From NCBI RefSeq assembly GCF_039535785.1, contig NZ_BAAAXV010000008.1:434001-498000 (forward strand): 64,000 nt of DNA. The letters run 5' to 3'. The stretch is from Nonomuraea helvata (lineage in GTDB: Bacteria > Actinomycetota > Actinomycetes > Streptosporangiales > Streptosporangiaceae). A model generated the notes under the pieces. The model saw nothing but the letters and a program-made list of their open reading frames with translations. It did no database searches and was not told where the DNA came from. This document shows positions 8,405 to 17,811 of this stretch, one piece after another (the first letter of the stretch is position 1; each line of letters opens with the position of its first letter). The translations under genes and the position numbers were made by a program.

Positions 8405-10683
8405 CCGCGCACGAACGCATCACCATCGACGTCGGGGCCCAGCAGGGCGTCGAGGTCGCCCCGGACCTGTGGGGACTGTTCATCGAGGACCTCAACGACG
8501 CGCTCGACGGAGGCCTGAACGCCGAATGCCTCCGCAACGGCGACTTCGAGTTCAACGCCGCCGACCGGGACGGCTGGGACGCGCTGACCGCGTGGAGTGC
8601 CGATGTCGCGGATCGGGTAGAGGTCCGCACCGATGCCCCGATCCATCCGAACAACGCGCACTACCTGCGCCTGACCGGGCCCGTGACCCTGGTCAACGAA
8701 GGATGGGACGGCACGGGCACCAGCGACGGGCAGGGCTTCCTGCTCTCGTTCTTCGCCCGCGCCGGAGCGGAACCGGCGCGCCTGACGGTCACCATCGGCT
8801 CGAACGGCGGCAGCCTTGCCCGCGCACAGGTCATGGTGCCGGCCGGCGGCTGGCACCGCTGCGAGACGACCCTCACCGCGGTCGCCGACGGCCGGGGCCG
8901 GCTGCACATCGAGATCCCGGCGGGACTCGTCGTCGACCTCGATCATGTCTCACTGCGGCCGACCGGCCCAGGCGGTGAGCCGCTGACCTTCCGGCCCGAC
9001 CTGCTCCAGGCGCTGAAGGACCTGTCGCCGAGCTTCATCCGCTTCCCCGGCGGCTGCGTCGCGCACGGGCTCGGCCTGGACAACATCTACCACTGGAAGA
9101 CCACGATCGGGCCGCGCCACGAGCGGGCCCAGATCCCCAACTCGTGGGGCTACCACCAGTCCCGGCAGATCGGCTACCTGGAGTACTTCGAGCTGTGCCA
9201 GGCCACCGGAGCCACGCCGCTCCCGGTGGTCGCGGCCGGAGTGTGCTGCCAGAACTACCCGGGCGGCGCTCAGGCGATCGCCGACGACGCCATGGACGCC
9301 TACATCCAGGACGTACTCGACCTCATCGAGTTCGCGAACGGGTCGGCGGACACCCTGTGGGGCGCGCGCCGTGCCGCGCTCGGCCATCCGGAACCGTTCA
9401 GGCTGCGCTACCTTGGGCTGGGCAACGAGGACGAGATCACCGACGATTTCCGCGACCGCTACGCACGCATCGAGGACGCCGTACGCGGCCGCCATCCGGA
9501 GATCTGCGTGATCGGCACGGTCGGGCCCCAGCCCTTCGGCCCCGACTTCGAGGCCGGTTGGGCGTTCGCCCGCGCCCGCGGCACTGCCATGGTCGATGAG
9601 CACGGCTACCGCAACCCGCGCTGGTTCCACCAGAACGTCGACCGTTACCGCACCTACGAGCCCGGCCCTCAGGTCTACCTCGGGGAGTACGCCGCGCGCA
9701 GCAACACCCTGCGCTCCGCCCTGGCCGAGGCCGCCTACATGATCGGCCTGGAGCGAAACCCCGGCGTGGTGCGGCTGGCCTCCTACGCACCCCTCCTGGC
9801 CCGGGTCGGGCACGCTCAGTGGACCCCCGATCTGATCTACTTCACCGCCACCGAGGTGTTGCCCTCGGCCTCCTACCACGTCCAGGGCATGTTCTCCCGT
9901 GAACGGGGGACCAGGCTCCACCCCGTCACGCTCGGCGGCGTCGAACCGGAGCCCGTGACGCTGCCGGAGACCGGCTCGGTACGGCTGATGTCGCAGGGCG
10001 CGAGCGTCGACTACGCCGACATCGTGCTCGACGGCCTCGTACGGCATCCTGTGACCACCGACCCGGGCGGAGAACCCGTGGAGCTCGGCGGCATCGACCC
10101 CGCCGCGGCCACCCTCGAGCTCACCGCCACCAGACGGGCGGGCGACGAGGGGTTCGTCGTCGAACTCGGCGGTGACAGCTACCTGCAGGTCCACGTCGGA
10201 GCCTGGCAGAACAGATCCACCCTCGTGATACGCGGCGACGACGGCATCACCAACGACGATCACGGGCCGCTGCACTGGCACGGCGTGCGCACGGGCATCC
10301 CGGTGCGCGTCAGAGTACGCCTGGACGGTGCGCGCGTACGCGTGTGGATCGACGGCGAACTGCGGCACGACTACGAACAGGACCTGCGGCCCGAGCACCG
10401 GGTGGTCGCCGGCGCGGCTTCGCGGACGGCGGCCGACGGGACCACCGAGTACGTGATCCGTGTGGTGAACGCCCATCCCACCGCCCGCGTGGCGACGATC
10501 CGACTCGCCGAACCGCTCGAGCAGACGGTCGCCACGGTGACGACGCTCGCCGGTGCGAACCCCGACGAAGGACAACCCTTCACCGCATCACCCGTGGCAC
10601 CGGTCGTCATCACGACCGGCGGCGACACCGTGGACCTGCCGCCCTGGTCATTCGTCACTGCTGTCGTCAGGAGCATTCCTTGA
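8401..10683 (+). CDS. Multidomain GH51 alpha-L-arabinofuranosidase with CBM-like insert and LamG-like tail
   Basis: A 760-aa relative of the large GH51 enzymes. It begins with a GH51-type strand ([20 protein letters not shown]) interrupted by a CBM4/9-like beta-sandwich at about residues 50-185. The catalytic barrel follows ([21 protein letters not shown]; acid/base in GLGNEDE, Glu343; nucleophile in LGEYAAR, Glu429) and then the GH51 C-terminal sandwich. A LamG/DUF1080-like segment (about residues 570-670, [11 protein letters not shown]...[13 protein letters not shown]) sits near the end. No signal peptide is seen, so it should be cytoplasmic. The ATGA overlap couples it to the preceding GH51. 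Having two different GH51 types in one operon suggests linkage-specific debranching. Confidence 0.9.
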   Translation: MTAHERITIDVGAQQGVEVAPDLWGLFIEDLNDALDGGLNAECLRNGDFEFNAADRDGWDALTAWSADVADRVEVRTDAPIHPNNAHYLRLTGPVTLVNEGWDGTGTSDGQGFLLSFFARAGAEPARLTVTIGSNGGSLARAQVMVPAGGWHRCETTLTAVADGRGRLHIEIPAGLVVDLDHVSLRPTGPGGEPLTFRPDLLQALKDLSPSFIRFPGGCVAHGLGLDNIYHWKTTIGPRHERAQIPNSWGYHQSRQIGYLEYFELCQATGATPLPVVAAGVCCQNYPGGAQAIADDAMDAYIQDVLDLIEFANGSADTLWGARRAALGHPEPFRLRYLGLGNEDEITDDFRDRYARIEDAVRGRHPEICVIGTVGPQPFGPDFEAGWAFARARGTAMVDEHGYRNPRWFHQNVDRYRTYEPGPQVYLGEYAARSNTLRSALAEAAYMIGLERNPGVVRLASYAPLLARVGHAQWTPDLIYFTATEVLPSASYHVQGMFSRERGTRLHPVTLGGVEPEPVTLPETGSVRLMSQGASVDYADIVLDGLVRHPVTTDPGGEPVELGGIDPAAATLELTATRRAGDEGFVVELGGDSYLQVHVGAWQNRSTLVIRGDDGITNDDHGPLHWHGVRTGIPVRVRVRLDGARVRVWIDGELRHDYEQDLRPEHRVVAGAASRTAADGTTEYVIRVVNAHPTARVATIRLAEPLEQTVATVTTLAGANPDEGQPFTASPVAPVVITTGGDTVDLPPWSFVTAVVRSIP

Positions 10684-12614
10684 TCATCGAAACCGGTCCG
10701 CAGGAGATCCTGCACGTCGAACCGTGGGGCCCGCACGCCTTCCGGGTCCGCTCCGCACCGCACGCGATCAGGCACGACCTGCCCGGCGCGCTCACCACTC
10801 CACCCGCCGGGGCCCGCCCACAGCAGCGGGGGAGCACCATGGTGAACGGCCGGATCACCGCCGAGGCGGAGGCCGGGCGCCTCCGCTTCTTCCACACCGA
10901 GACCGGCAGGGAACTGCTCGCCGACAAGCAGCCCTACGTCTGGCATCAGGGGCCGCGCGTGCACGCTCCGCTCGGAGACGGCGGCTACCGCATCGAGCAG
11001 CACTTCCGCGCCTACGACGACGAACGCATCTACGGTCTGGGCCAGCACCAGCACGGCCTGCTGGACCAGAAGGGCTGCGTGCTCGACCTCGTCCAGCGCA
11101 ACACCACCACGACCATCCCGTTCCTGTTCTCCTCCCGCGGATACGGGCTGCTGTGGAACAACCCCGCGATGGGCAGGGTGGAACTGGCACACGACGCCAC
11201 CCGCTGGGTGGCTGACTCCGCCCATCAGATCGACTACTGGATCACGGCCGGCGAATCGCCGGCCCAGATCATGGCGAGCTATGCCGACGCCACGGGCCAC
11301 GCCCCCCTCATTCCGGATTGGGCGGCCGGGTTCTGGCAGAGCAAGCTGCGCTATCGCACACAAGCCGAACTCCTCGCCGTGGCCAGACGCCACAAGGAGC
11401 TGGGCCTGCCGCTTTCGGCGATCGTCGCCGACTACTTCCACTGGGAGCGCATGGGGGACTGGAGCTTCGACCCGGAGTTCTGGCCCGATCCGCAGGCGAT
11501 GGTCAAGGAGCTCGACCAGCTCGGCGTCAAGCTGGTGGTGTCGGTCTGGCCGACCGTGGAAGCCGACAGCGACAACTACCCCGAGATGCGCGCGGCCGGG
11601 CACCTGGTGAGCAGCGTGGAGGGTGGCCTGCTCACCCAGGACTGGCCGGCCAAGGGACGGGGCGAGAGCTTCGTACCCTCGGCCTACTACGACGCGACCG
11701 TCCCCGACGCCCGGCGCAAGCTCTGGCGGGAACTCCGTGAGCACTACTTCGACCTGGGCGTGGAGGCGTTCTGGCTGGACGCCTGCGAGCCCGATCTGAC
11801 CCCGCGCAGGGCGGAGCAGGCGCTGTACGGGGCCGGCCCGGGACGGCAGGTCGGCAACATGTACGGCCACTACCACGCCCGCGGCCTCCACGACGGCCTG
11901 ACCGAGGCGGGAGTCGCGCGGCCGCTCTCACTCGTCCGCTCGTGCTGGGCGGGCAGCCAGCGGTACGGCGTGGCCCTGTGGTCGGGAGACATCCGGCCCA
12001 CCTGGGACGCGTTGGCCACTCAGGTCCGCACCGGTCTGAACGTCGCACTCAGCGGCATCCCCTGGTGGAACAGCGACATCGGCGGCTTCCACGGCGGCGA
12101 TCCCTCCTCGGAGGAGTACCGGGAGCTGATGATCCGCTGGTTCCAGTTCGGTACGTTCTGCCCGATCATGCGCCTGCATGGGGTACGCGAACCGTCCGGT
12201 CCGTTCACCGCCGGGCAGACCGGAGCGGACAACGAGGTCTGGTCCTACGGCGAGCGCGCCTACCAGATCTTCCGCGAGCACCTGTTCCTGCGCGAACGGC
12301 TCAAGCCGTACCTGATGAGGCTCGCCGAGGCCGCGCACGAGCGGGGCGAGCCTGTGCTGCGCCCGCTGCTGTTCGACTTCCCCGGCGACGAACGGGCCTG
12401 GGCCGTGGACGACCAGTTCATGCTCGGCCCGGACCTGCTGGTCGCGCCCGTGCTGGCCCCCGCGGCGGCCGGTCGGAGCGTCTACCTGCCCCAGGGCACG
12501 CGCTGGGTGGAGCTCGCCACCGGTGACGTCTACGACAGCGGCACCATCGAGGCCGCCACTCCGTTGGAGCGCATCCCGGTGTTCGTCCGCGAGGGCAGTG
12601 ATTGCCTTCTGTGA
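10680..12614 (+). CDS. GH31 alpha-xylosidase/alpha-glucosidase
   Basis: A cytoplasmic retaining alpha-glycosidase of 644 aa. The N-terminal beta-sandwich runs to about residue 200. The barrel carries the GH31 nucleophile in FWLDACEPD (Asp367) and the acid/base in VALWSGDIRPTW (Asp437), followed by the substrate-site motif PWWNSDIGGF. DACEPD resembles YicI-type alpha-xylosidases more than maltases, so alpha-xylosidase is preferred, but specificity is not certain. The start is a TTG overlapping the previous TGA, supported by AGGAG at 10669-10673. The frame extends upstream only as a shadow of the GH51 gene. Together with the GH51 enzymes it suggests xyloglucan- or arabinoxylan-type oligosaccharides. 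Confidence 0.88.
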   Translation: MIIETGPQEILHVEPWGPHAFRVRSAPHAIRHDLPGALTTPPAGARPQQRGSTMVNGRITAEAEAGRLRFFHTETGRELLADKQPYVWHQGPRVHAPLGDGGYRIEQHFRAYDDERIYGLGQHQHGLLDQKGCVLDLVQRNTTTTIPFLFSSRGYGLLWNNPAMGRVELAHDATRWVADSAHQIDYWITAGESPAQIMASYADATGHAPLIPDWAAGFWQSKLRYRTQAELLAVARRHKELGLPLSAIVADYFHWERMGDWSFDPEFWPDPQAMVKELDQLGVKLVVSVWPTVEADSDNYPEMRAAGHLVSSVEGGLLTQDWPAKGRGESFVPSAYYDATVPDARRKLWRELREHYFDLGVEAFWLDACEPDLTPRRAEQALYGAGPGRQVGNMYGHYHARGLHDGLTEAGVARPLSLVRSCWAGSQRYGVALWSGDIRPTWDALATQVRTGLNVALSGIPWWNSDIGGFHGGDPSSEEYRELMIRWFQFGTFCPIMRLHGVREPSGPFTAGQTGADNEVWSYGERAYQIFREHLFLRERLKPYLMRLAEAAHERGEPVLRPLLFDFPGDERAWAVDDQFMLGPDLLVAPVLAPAAAGRSVYLPQGTRWVELATGDVYDSGTIEAATPLERIPVFVREGSDCLL

Positions 12615-12702
12615 GGCGCAGTAGGCTCAAGACGTCGGCGACCCGCGGTCGGAGCCGGTCGGATCTGATTCCGGCCGAAGGATGCAGGAGCTGAGGAGCG
12701 GC

Positions 12703-13701
12703 ATGGTCACCATGAGCGACGTCGCCAAGCTGTCCGGGGTGTCGAAGATGACGGTCTCCAACGTCATCAACGGCCGGGCCGGAGTCAGCGAGCCGGTCCG
12801 GCGCCGGGTGATGGAGGCGATCCGTCAGTCGGGCTACCGCGTCAACGTCTCCGCCCGGACCCTCAGATCCGGGCGGACCGGCGTCATCGGGCTGGCCGTG
12901 CCCGAGATCGACCGGCCGTACTTCGGCCAGCTCGCCGCCCACGTGATCGCCCAGGCAGCACAGCACGGCTTCCATGTTTCCATCGAGCAGACCGGCGCGG
13001 CCGCGGCCGGTGAAATGGACGCGATCGCCCATTCGCACACGCTCCATTTCGATGGCCTGATCCTCAGCGCGGTCGAGCTCGACCGCGCTGATCCGCGGCT
13101 GGCTGACGCCGGCTACCCCATCGTGATGCTGGGCGAGCAGGACTTCGGCGCGAAGTTCGACCACGTCGCCATGCCCAACGAGGAAGGCACGAAGGCGGCG
13201 ACCGCACACCTGATCGACCGGGGATGTCGCCGGATCGCGCTCGTCACCGGCAGCGGTCTCGACGGAGTGAACGTGGTGACGCGCCGCTATCGGGGCTACC
13301 TCGCCGCCCTCGCCGAACATGGGCTCTCCGCCGATCCCGCGCTGTTCTTCGCCATCGATGGGATGACCATGGACTCCGGCCGCGACGCGGGCCGCCGCCT
13401 GGCCGACTCCGGCGGCGGGATCGACGGCGTGGTCGCGGTGACCGACACTGTCGCCCAAGGGGTGCTCCGCGGTCTCGCCGACCGCGGTGTTCGCGTCCCC
13501 GACGACGTACGGCTCATCGGCTTCGACGACATCCCCGAGTCGGAGTTCATGGTCCCGTCGTTGTCCACGGTGGCACCCGACCACCGGTGGATGGCCGCGA
13601 AGGCCGTCGAACTGCTGATCAATCGCATTCACGCCCCGCTCCGCCAGGCCGGTGAACACATAGCTCCCTTCACACTCGTGATCCGCGAATCAACTCGCTG
13701 A
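12703..13701 (+). CDS. LacI-family transcriptional regulator (probable repressor of the arabinoside operon)
   Basis: The N-terminal helix-turn-helix is clear (SDVAKLSGVSKMTVSNVIN) with the hinge helix YRVNVSARTLRSGRTG. The periplasmic-binding-protein-like effector domain follows, with VIGLAVPEI, GCRRIALVTGS and DDVRLIGFDDIPES. Length is 332 aa. The ATG at 12703 is chosen because GAGGAG at 12693-12698 precedes it; other in-frame ATGs at 12682 and 12712 are possible. The gene is 88 bases downstream of the GH31 gene on the same strand. It probably senses a pentose or oligosaccharide and binds the palindromes at 3375-3420; this pairing is inferred. Confidence 0.9.
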   Translation: MVTMSDVAKLSGVSKMTVSNVINGRAGVSEPVRRRVMEAIRQSGYRVNVSARTLRSGRTGVIGLAVPEIDRPYFGQLAAHVIAQAAQHGFHVSIEQTGAAAAGEMDAIAHSHTLHFDGLILSAVELDRADPRLADAGYPIVMLGEQDFGAKFDHVAMPNEEGTKAATAHLIDRGCRRIALVTGSGLDGVNVVTRRYRGYLAALAEHGLSADPALFFAIDGMTMDSGRDAGRRLADSGGGIDGVVAVTDTVAQGVLRGLADRGVRVPDDVRLIGFDDIPESEFMVPSLSTVAPDHRWMAAKAVELLINRIHAPLRQAGEHIAPFTLVIRESTR

Positions 13702-13761
13702 TCAGTGGCCAGGGAGCCCAGAGTCGAATATACGTTTGAACCATGGCATAGACTCGACACC

Positions 13762-14391
13762 ATGAATGCCCCGTTCCAAGCATCTCTGCTCGGCCTGGAC
13801 GAGGAGCTGGGGGTCGGGCCGCTCGGCGACACGGTCCGCAGGACGCACCTCGACCGCGGCGCCTGGATCGACCTGCGGCTGGGCTGGCTGTCGGGGGCGG
13901 ACACGCTGTTCGAGCGGCTGGCCGAGACGGTGCCGTGGCGGGCCGAGCGGCGGCACATGTACGACCGGGTGGTGGACGTGCCGCGGCTGCTGAAGTTCTA
14001 CGACGAGGACGAGACCCTGCCCGATCCGGTGCTCGACGACTGCAGGCGCGCGCTCAACGAGCACTACGAGGAGGAGCTGGGGGAGCCGTTCCGTACGGCC
14101 GGGCTCTGCTTCTACCGCGACGGCCGCGACAGCGTGGCCTGGCACGGCGACACGATCGGGAGGGGCGGCACCGAGGACACCATGGTGGCGATCGTCTCGG
14201 TCGGCGATCCCCGCCCGCTCCTGCTCCGCCCGCGCGGCGGCGGGCCGTCCATCCGGCGCGATCTGGGGCATGGGGATCTGATCGTGATGGGCGGGAGCTG
14301 CCAGCGTACGTGGGAGCACGCGATCCCGAAGACGGCCCGGCCCACGGGGCCGCGCATCAGCATCCAGTTCCGGCCCCGCGGGGTTCGCTGA
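13762..14391 (+). CDS. AlkB-like 2-oxoglutarate/Fe(II) dioxygenase
   Basis: A 209-aa member of the AlkB superfamily, which removes alkyl groups from bases in DNA/RNA by oxidation. The iron ligands are visible as WHGD (His128, Asp130) and WEHAIP (His186). The 2-oxoglutarate-binding arginines are in GPRISIQFRPRG near the C-terminus. The LLLRPRGGG strand and GDLIVMGGSCQRTW are typical of the jelly-roll core. The start ATG at 13762 gives a normal-length protein; an upstream frame from 13705 reads through intergenic sequence. It is a single gene with convergent neighbours. The actual substrate is not deducible. Confidence 0.85.
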   Translation: MNAPFQASLLGLDEELGVGPLGDTVRRTHLDRGAWIDLRLGWLSGADTLFERLAETVPWRAERRHMYDRVVDVPRLLKFYDEDETLPDPVLDDCRRALNEHYEEELGEPFRTAGLCFYRDGRDSVAWHGDTIGRGGTEDTMVAIVSVGDPRPLLLRPRGGGPSIRRDLGHGDLIVMGGSCQRTWEHAIPKTARPTGPRISIQFRPRGVR

Positions 14392-14498
14392 CGGCCCCCT
14401 CAGGGTTCCGGGCACGTCGCGCGCCGACGCCCCACGCTCGAGTCCGCCGACGACGCGAGCCCGCGCCCGAGGGCGGCGGCGCGGGGCCGAGGCTGCGG

Positions 14499-15557
14499 TT
14501 ACCTCAGGGTCAGGCGGGCGACGCGGCCCCCTTCGCCCGAGGCCCAGCACGTCAGGTCAGGGGTGCACGACACCGTGTCGAAGGAACCGCTGTCGAACGT
14601 CTCCCAGCTCCGCCCGCCCGACCACGTGACATCGCTGCCGGAAGGCCCCACCGCGATGGCCGCGAAGGGCAGGTGCGGGAGCCAGGCGACCCCCGACCGG
14701 TACGCGGGAGGCGGCGTGGTGGCCGGCCGCCAGGTGGCGCCGCCGTCGGCGGTCACCGCGCCCGCGCTGGGGGACGGCTGGTCGGGCCGGTAGTCGCCGC
14801 CGACCGCGATGCCGTGGTGGCGGTCGCGAAAGGCCAGGCCGAACACGCCGCGCGCCGCGTCCCCAGCGGGGATCGGGGTGTCGGCCACCGTCCAGGTGCG
14901 CCCGCGGTCGCCCGAGTGGAACACCCGTGACCGCTCCGCCCCGCCGCTGGCCAGCCAGGCGTCCCGGCCGCCCGCCGTGACCAGGCACTGCCCGCTCGCC
15001 GCGAAGCCCGCCTCGCCCGGCAGCGCCTCCGGCATCCCGTCGGCGGGCAGTACCTGCCAGCTCCGCCCGCCGTCCTCCGTCGCCAGGATGCGGAACCTGC
15101 CGTCCACGGGATCGCTCATGGCCAGCCCGTGCCGCCGGTCGAAGAAGGCGAGGCAGTCGTAGAACGCCTTCGGCTCGTCGTTCCTGAACGCTTCCGCCCA
15201 GGTGCGCCCGCCGTCCTCAGTCCGGTAGACGCGCGAGTCCGTACCCTCGCCGATGGACAGCGCCACGGCCCGGCGCGCGCCGAAGGCCTCGATGTCGCGG
15301 AACTGGAGCGCGGCGGTGTCGGGCGGTGAGACGTTCTCCCAGCTGCGCCCGCCGTCCACGGTCCGCAGCACGGTGCCGCCCGAGCCGGAGGCCCAGGCCA
15401 CGTCGCGGCTGACGGGCGACAGGCCGCGCAGGCGCGCGGTCACCCCGGTCTCCTTGAGCTCCCAGGAGAGCCGGGGCGTCCCGGCGTGGGCGGGGAGCGC
15501 GGCGGCGAGTACGACGGCCGCCGCTGACAGCGCGCCTAACGCGAATCGAAGCTTCAT
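14499..15557 (-). CDS. Secreted BNR-repeat / Ycf48-like beta-propeller protein
   Basis: A signal peptide (MKLRFALGALSAAAVVLAA, cleavage after AHA) is followed by at least five blades bearing the Asp-box type motif GGRSW/GGRTW (for example TVDGGRSWENV, EDGGRTWAEAF, EDGGRSWQVL, DRGRTWTVAD). This architecture is shared by Ycf48-like photosynthesis-assembly factors and sialidase-like exo-enzymes. No sialidase active-site residues are evident, so it is best called a BNR propeller of unknown ligand. The ATG at 15557 puts the signal peptide at the N-terminus; an earlier start at 15587 would add ten residues without benefit. It lies 63 bases downstream of the carboxypeptidase gene on the same strand. 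Confidence 0.8.
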   Translation of the reverse strand: MKLRFALGALSAAAVVLAAALPAHAGTPRLSWELKETGVTARLRGLSPVSRDVAWASGSGGTVLRTVDGGRSWENVSPPDTAALQFRDIEAFGARRAVALSIGEGTDSRVYRTEDGGRTWAEAFRNDEPKAFYDCLAFFDRRHGLAMSDPVDGRFRILATEDGGRSWQVLPADGMPEALPGEAGFAASGQCLVTAGGRDAWLASGGAERSRVFHSGDRGRTWTVADTPIPAGDAARGVFGLAFRDRHHGIAVGGDYRPDQPSPSAGAVTADGGATWRPATTPPPAYRSGVAWLPHLPFAAIAVGPSGSDVTWSGGRSWETFDSGSFDTVSCTPDLTCWASGEGGRVARLTLR

Positions 15558-15620
15558 GTCGGGCAAACTAGCCCAAAGGATCAACACCGTCCATGGCCAG
15601 GACGACCTTGAGAACCCCGG

Positions 15621-16499
15621 TCAGGCGGCCGCGCGGGCCGCGCCCCACGACAGCAGGGCCTCCGCCGTGTCGAAGCGGCGGCTGGAGTCGGACTCGCCGA
15701 GCAGCACGCCGACCAGCGTGTGGCCGTCCTGCTCGCCCGCGAACGCCAGCGTGTACCCCGCCGCCCGGGTGAACCCGGTCTTCACCCCGATCGCACCGGG
15801 CGTCCCGAGCAGCCGGTTGGTGTTGCGCCAGCCGTACGTGCCGTGCTCCCCGTTGGCGTCCAGCGAGTGGTACCGGGTGCCGACCACCTGCTTGATCAGC
15901 GGCACCTGCAGCGCCTTGGCCGCCAGCACGGTCTGGTCGTGGGCCGTGGAGTAGCCGTCGCCGTCCGGCGTGGGCAGGCCGTCGGCGTTGACGTACTCGG
16001 TCTCCTTCATGCCGAGCTCGCGGGCCGTCGCGTTCATCTTGGCGACGAAGCCCTTGACGCCGGGCCCGTACGTGCGGGCCAGCGCGTGCGCGGCGTCCGC
16101 GCCCGAGGGGAGCATCAGGCCGTACAGGAGCTCGCCGACGGGGATGCGGTCGCCGGGCTGCAGGTCGGCGGTGGTGCCGCCGCCGTCCTCGGCATACTGG
16201 ACGTCCTCCCGCTTGATCTGCACCACGTCCGTGGGCTTGGCGGTCTTCATCACGAGGTACGCGGTCATGGTCTTGGTGACGCTGGCGATCGGCAGGCGCT
16301 CGCCGGCGTTCTTGCCGAACAGTTCCTTGCCGGACGAGGCGTCCATCAGGTACGCGGCGTTGGCGTACACCGCGGGTGCCTGCTGCCGGACGGTGGCCAC
16401 GGCAGGGGCGGAAACCTGGGCATACGCGGGCGCGGCGAGCCCCGTGGCGAGGGCGAGCGCGCCTCCCACGGCGGCCAGGCGGGCTTTCCGGATACGCAT
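15621..16499 (-). CDS. D-alanyl-D-alanine carboxypeptidase (penicillin-binding protein, S11 family)
   Basis: Trims the terminal D-Ala of peptidoglycan stem peptides outside the membrane. A signal peptide ends near AYA-QVS (residue 28). The three serine-PBP motifs are present: SVTK (Ser73, Lys76), SGA (Ser132; SGN or SAN is more usual) and KTG (240-242). At 292 aa it lacks the C-terminal domain and membrane anchor of DacA/DacC, so it is a short, probably soluble, secreted form. The start ATG at 16499 is followed by a basic n-region (RIRKAR). Confidence 0.9.
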   Translation of the reverse strand: MRIRKARLAAVGGALALATGLAAPAYAQVSAPAVATVRQQAPAVYANAAYLMDASSGKELFGKNAGERLPIASVTKTMTAYLVMKTAKPTDVVQIKREDVQYAEDGGGTTADLQPGDRIPVGELLYGLMLPSGADAAHALARTYGPGVKGFVAKMNATARELGMKETEYVNADGLPTPDGDGYSTAHDQTVLAAKALQVPLIKQVVGTRYHSLDANGEHGTYGWRNTNRLLGTPGAIGVKTGFTRAAGYTLAFAGEQDGHTLVGVLLGESDSSRRFDTAEALLSWGAARAAA

Positions 16500-16632
16500 T
16501 CACCCAGGCTGCCGTGCCCTTTAGCATGCTTTAGTCGAAATGAGGGGAATTTTGCGAAAGGGCATGCGGAAACGCCGATACAGCCGGAGGAATCGGTAGG
16601 TAAATCTTTTCCTGGCTATGTCCTGAGCGCTG

Positions 16633-17811
16633 TCAGTGAGCGCTCCAGAAGTTGTCGGCCACTCTTTCACCCGCCAGCAGCTCTGAGAACAAATCCTCCC
16701 ACAATGGCATCACCAATTCCGGAGCGTACGCACGCGACGCTCTGACCGCCGCCTTCCCCATCCGCACCCGCAGCTCCCGGTCGCCGATGACCCGGCTCAG
16801 CGCCGCGGCCAGCGCGTCCACGTCGCGCGCCGGCACGAGCAAGCCGTCCACGCCGTCCGTCAGCACGTCGCGCGGCCCGGTCGGGCAGTCGTACGCGACC
16901 ACCGGCAGCGCGTGTGTCATGGCCTCGATCATGACCATCGGCAGGCCCTCGAAACGCGAGCTCAGAGCGTACACGGAGGCGGCCGCGAGTGCCTTGTCCA
17001 GCCGCTCGGTACGGCCGGGCAGCTCCACGTGCCCGCCCAGCCCGTGCTGCGCGACGAGCCCTTCCAGCTGGCTCCTGCGCGGCCCGGTGCCGAAGATGCG
17101 CAGCCGCCAGTCCGGATGCTCCTGGACCACCTGCGCGAAGGCCTGGATGAGCAGGTCGAAGCCCTTCTGCGGCACCAGCCGGCCGGCCGCGACCACGACG
17201 GGGTTGACCTGCTGGGAACGTTCCTGGTCGACCCGGTCGACCGCGTTCGGGATCTGCACGATGGGGGTCTTGGGCAGCAGGCGCTGGTACTCGAGCCGGT
17301 TGGTGCGCGTCAGCACGGTGACCGCGTCGAACCGCCCGTAGTGGCGGGCGATCTCCCTGCGGATGCTGTCGGGGTACGCCGACAGGTTCATGTGCTCCTG
17401 GGCGACCTTGACGACGTTCCCGGGGGCGCGGCGGGCGGCGATCAGGTTCAGGGCGGGCCTGGTGGTCACCAGGATGCCGTCGCGCAGCCGGGAGACGTAC
17501 TCCATGGCGGCCCACTCCACCCGCTCGGTGAAGTAGTCGGCCGCGAACTCGCCACGCGGCACGATCTTGCCGCGTACCCGGCGCCAGGCCCGGCGCCCGA
17601 CCGAGTCCGGCCGGGTGCCGCCGCGCTGGTCGACCAGGGCGGTGATCCGGACCCGCGGGTCGAGCGTGAACCGCGGGTTGTCGCGCCGCCGTACCACGCT
17701 GACCAGCTCGACGTCGTGGCCGGCCGCGGCCATCGCGTTGGCCTGGTTGACGACGGTGCGGATGGTGCCGCCCATGCCGTAGGCGTGCAGCATCAGATAG
17801 CGGATCTTCAC
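16633..17811 (-). CDS. GT4-type glycosyltransferase
   Basis: A 392-aa GT-B fold enzyme transferring a sugar from an activated donor. The N-terminal domain begins IRYLMLHAYGMGGTIRTVVN, with a glycine-rich acceptor loop. The C-terminal donor domain has VVVAAGRLVPQKGFDLLIQAF, LRIFGTGP and the E-x7-E region SRFEGLPMVMIEAMTHALPV. The GTG at 17811 overlaps the TGA of the sulfotransferase gene, so the two are translationally coupled. Similar enzymes decorate exported cell-wall polymers, teichoic acids or glycolipids; the acceptor here is unknown. Confidence 0.88.
   Translation of the reverse strand: MKIRYLMLHAYGMGGTIRTVVNQANAMAAAGHDVELVSVVRRRDNPRFTLDPRVRITALVDQRGGTRPDSVGRRAWRRVRGKIVPRGEFAADYFTERVEWAAMEYVSRLRDGILVTTRPALNLIAARRAPGNVVKVAQEHMNLSAYPDSIRREIARHYGRFDAVTVLTRTNRLEYQRLLPKTPIVQIPNAVDRVDQERSQQVNPVVVAAGRLVPQKGFDLLIQAFAQVVQEHPDWRLRIFGTGPRRSQLEGLVAQHGLGGHVELPGRTERLDKALAAASVYALSSRFEGLPMVMIEAMTHALPVVAYDCPTGPRDVLTDGVDGLLVPARDVDALAAALSRVIGDRELRVRMGKAAVRASRAYAPELVMPLWEDLFSELLAGERVADNFWSAH

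Noticed and set aside
10344-10680. Upstream extension of the GH31 frame inside the GH51 gene
   Set aside because: The extension is arginine-rich shadow sequence; the TTG at 10680 with AGGAG upstream gives the normal GH31 N-terminus.
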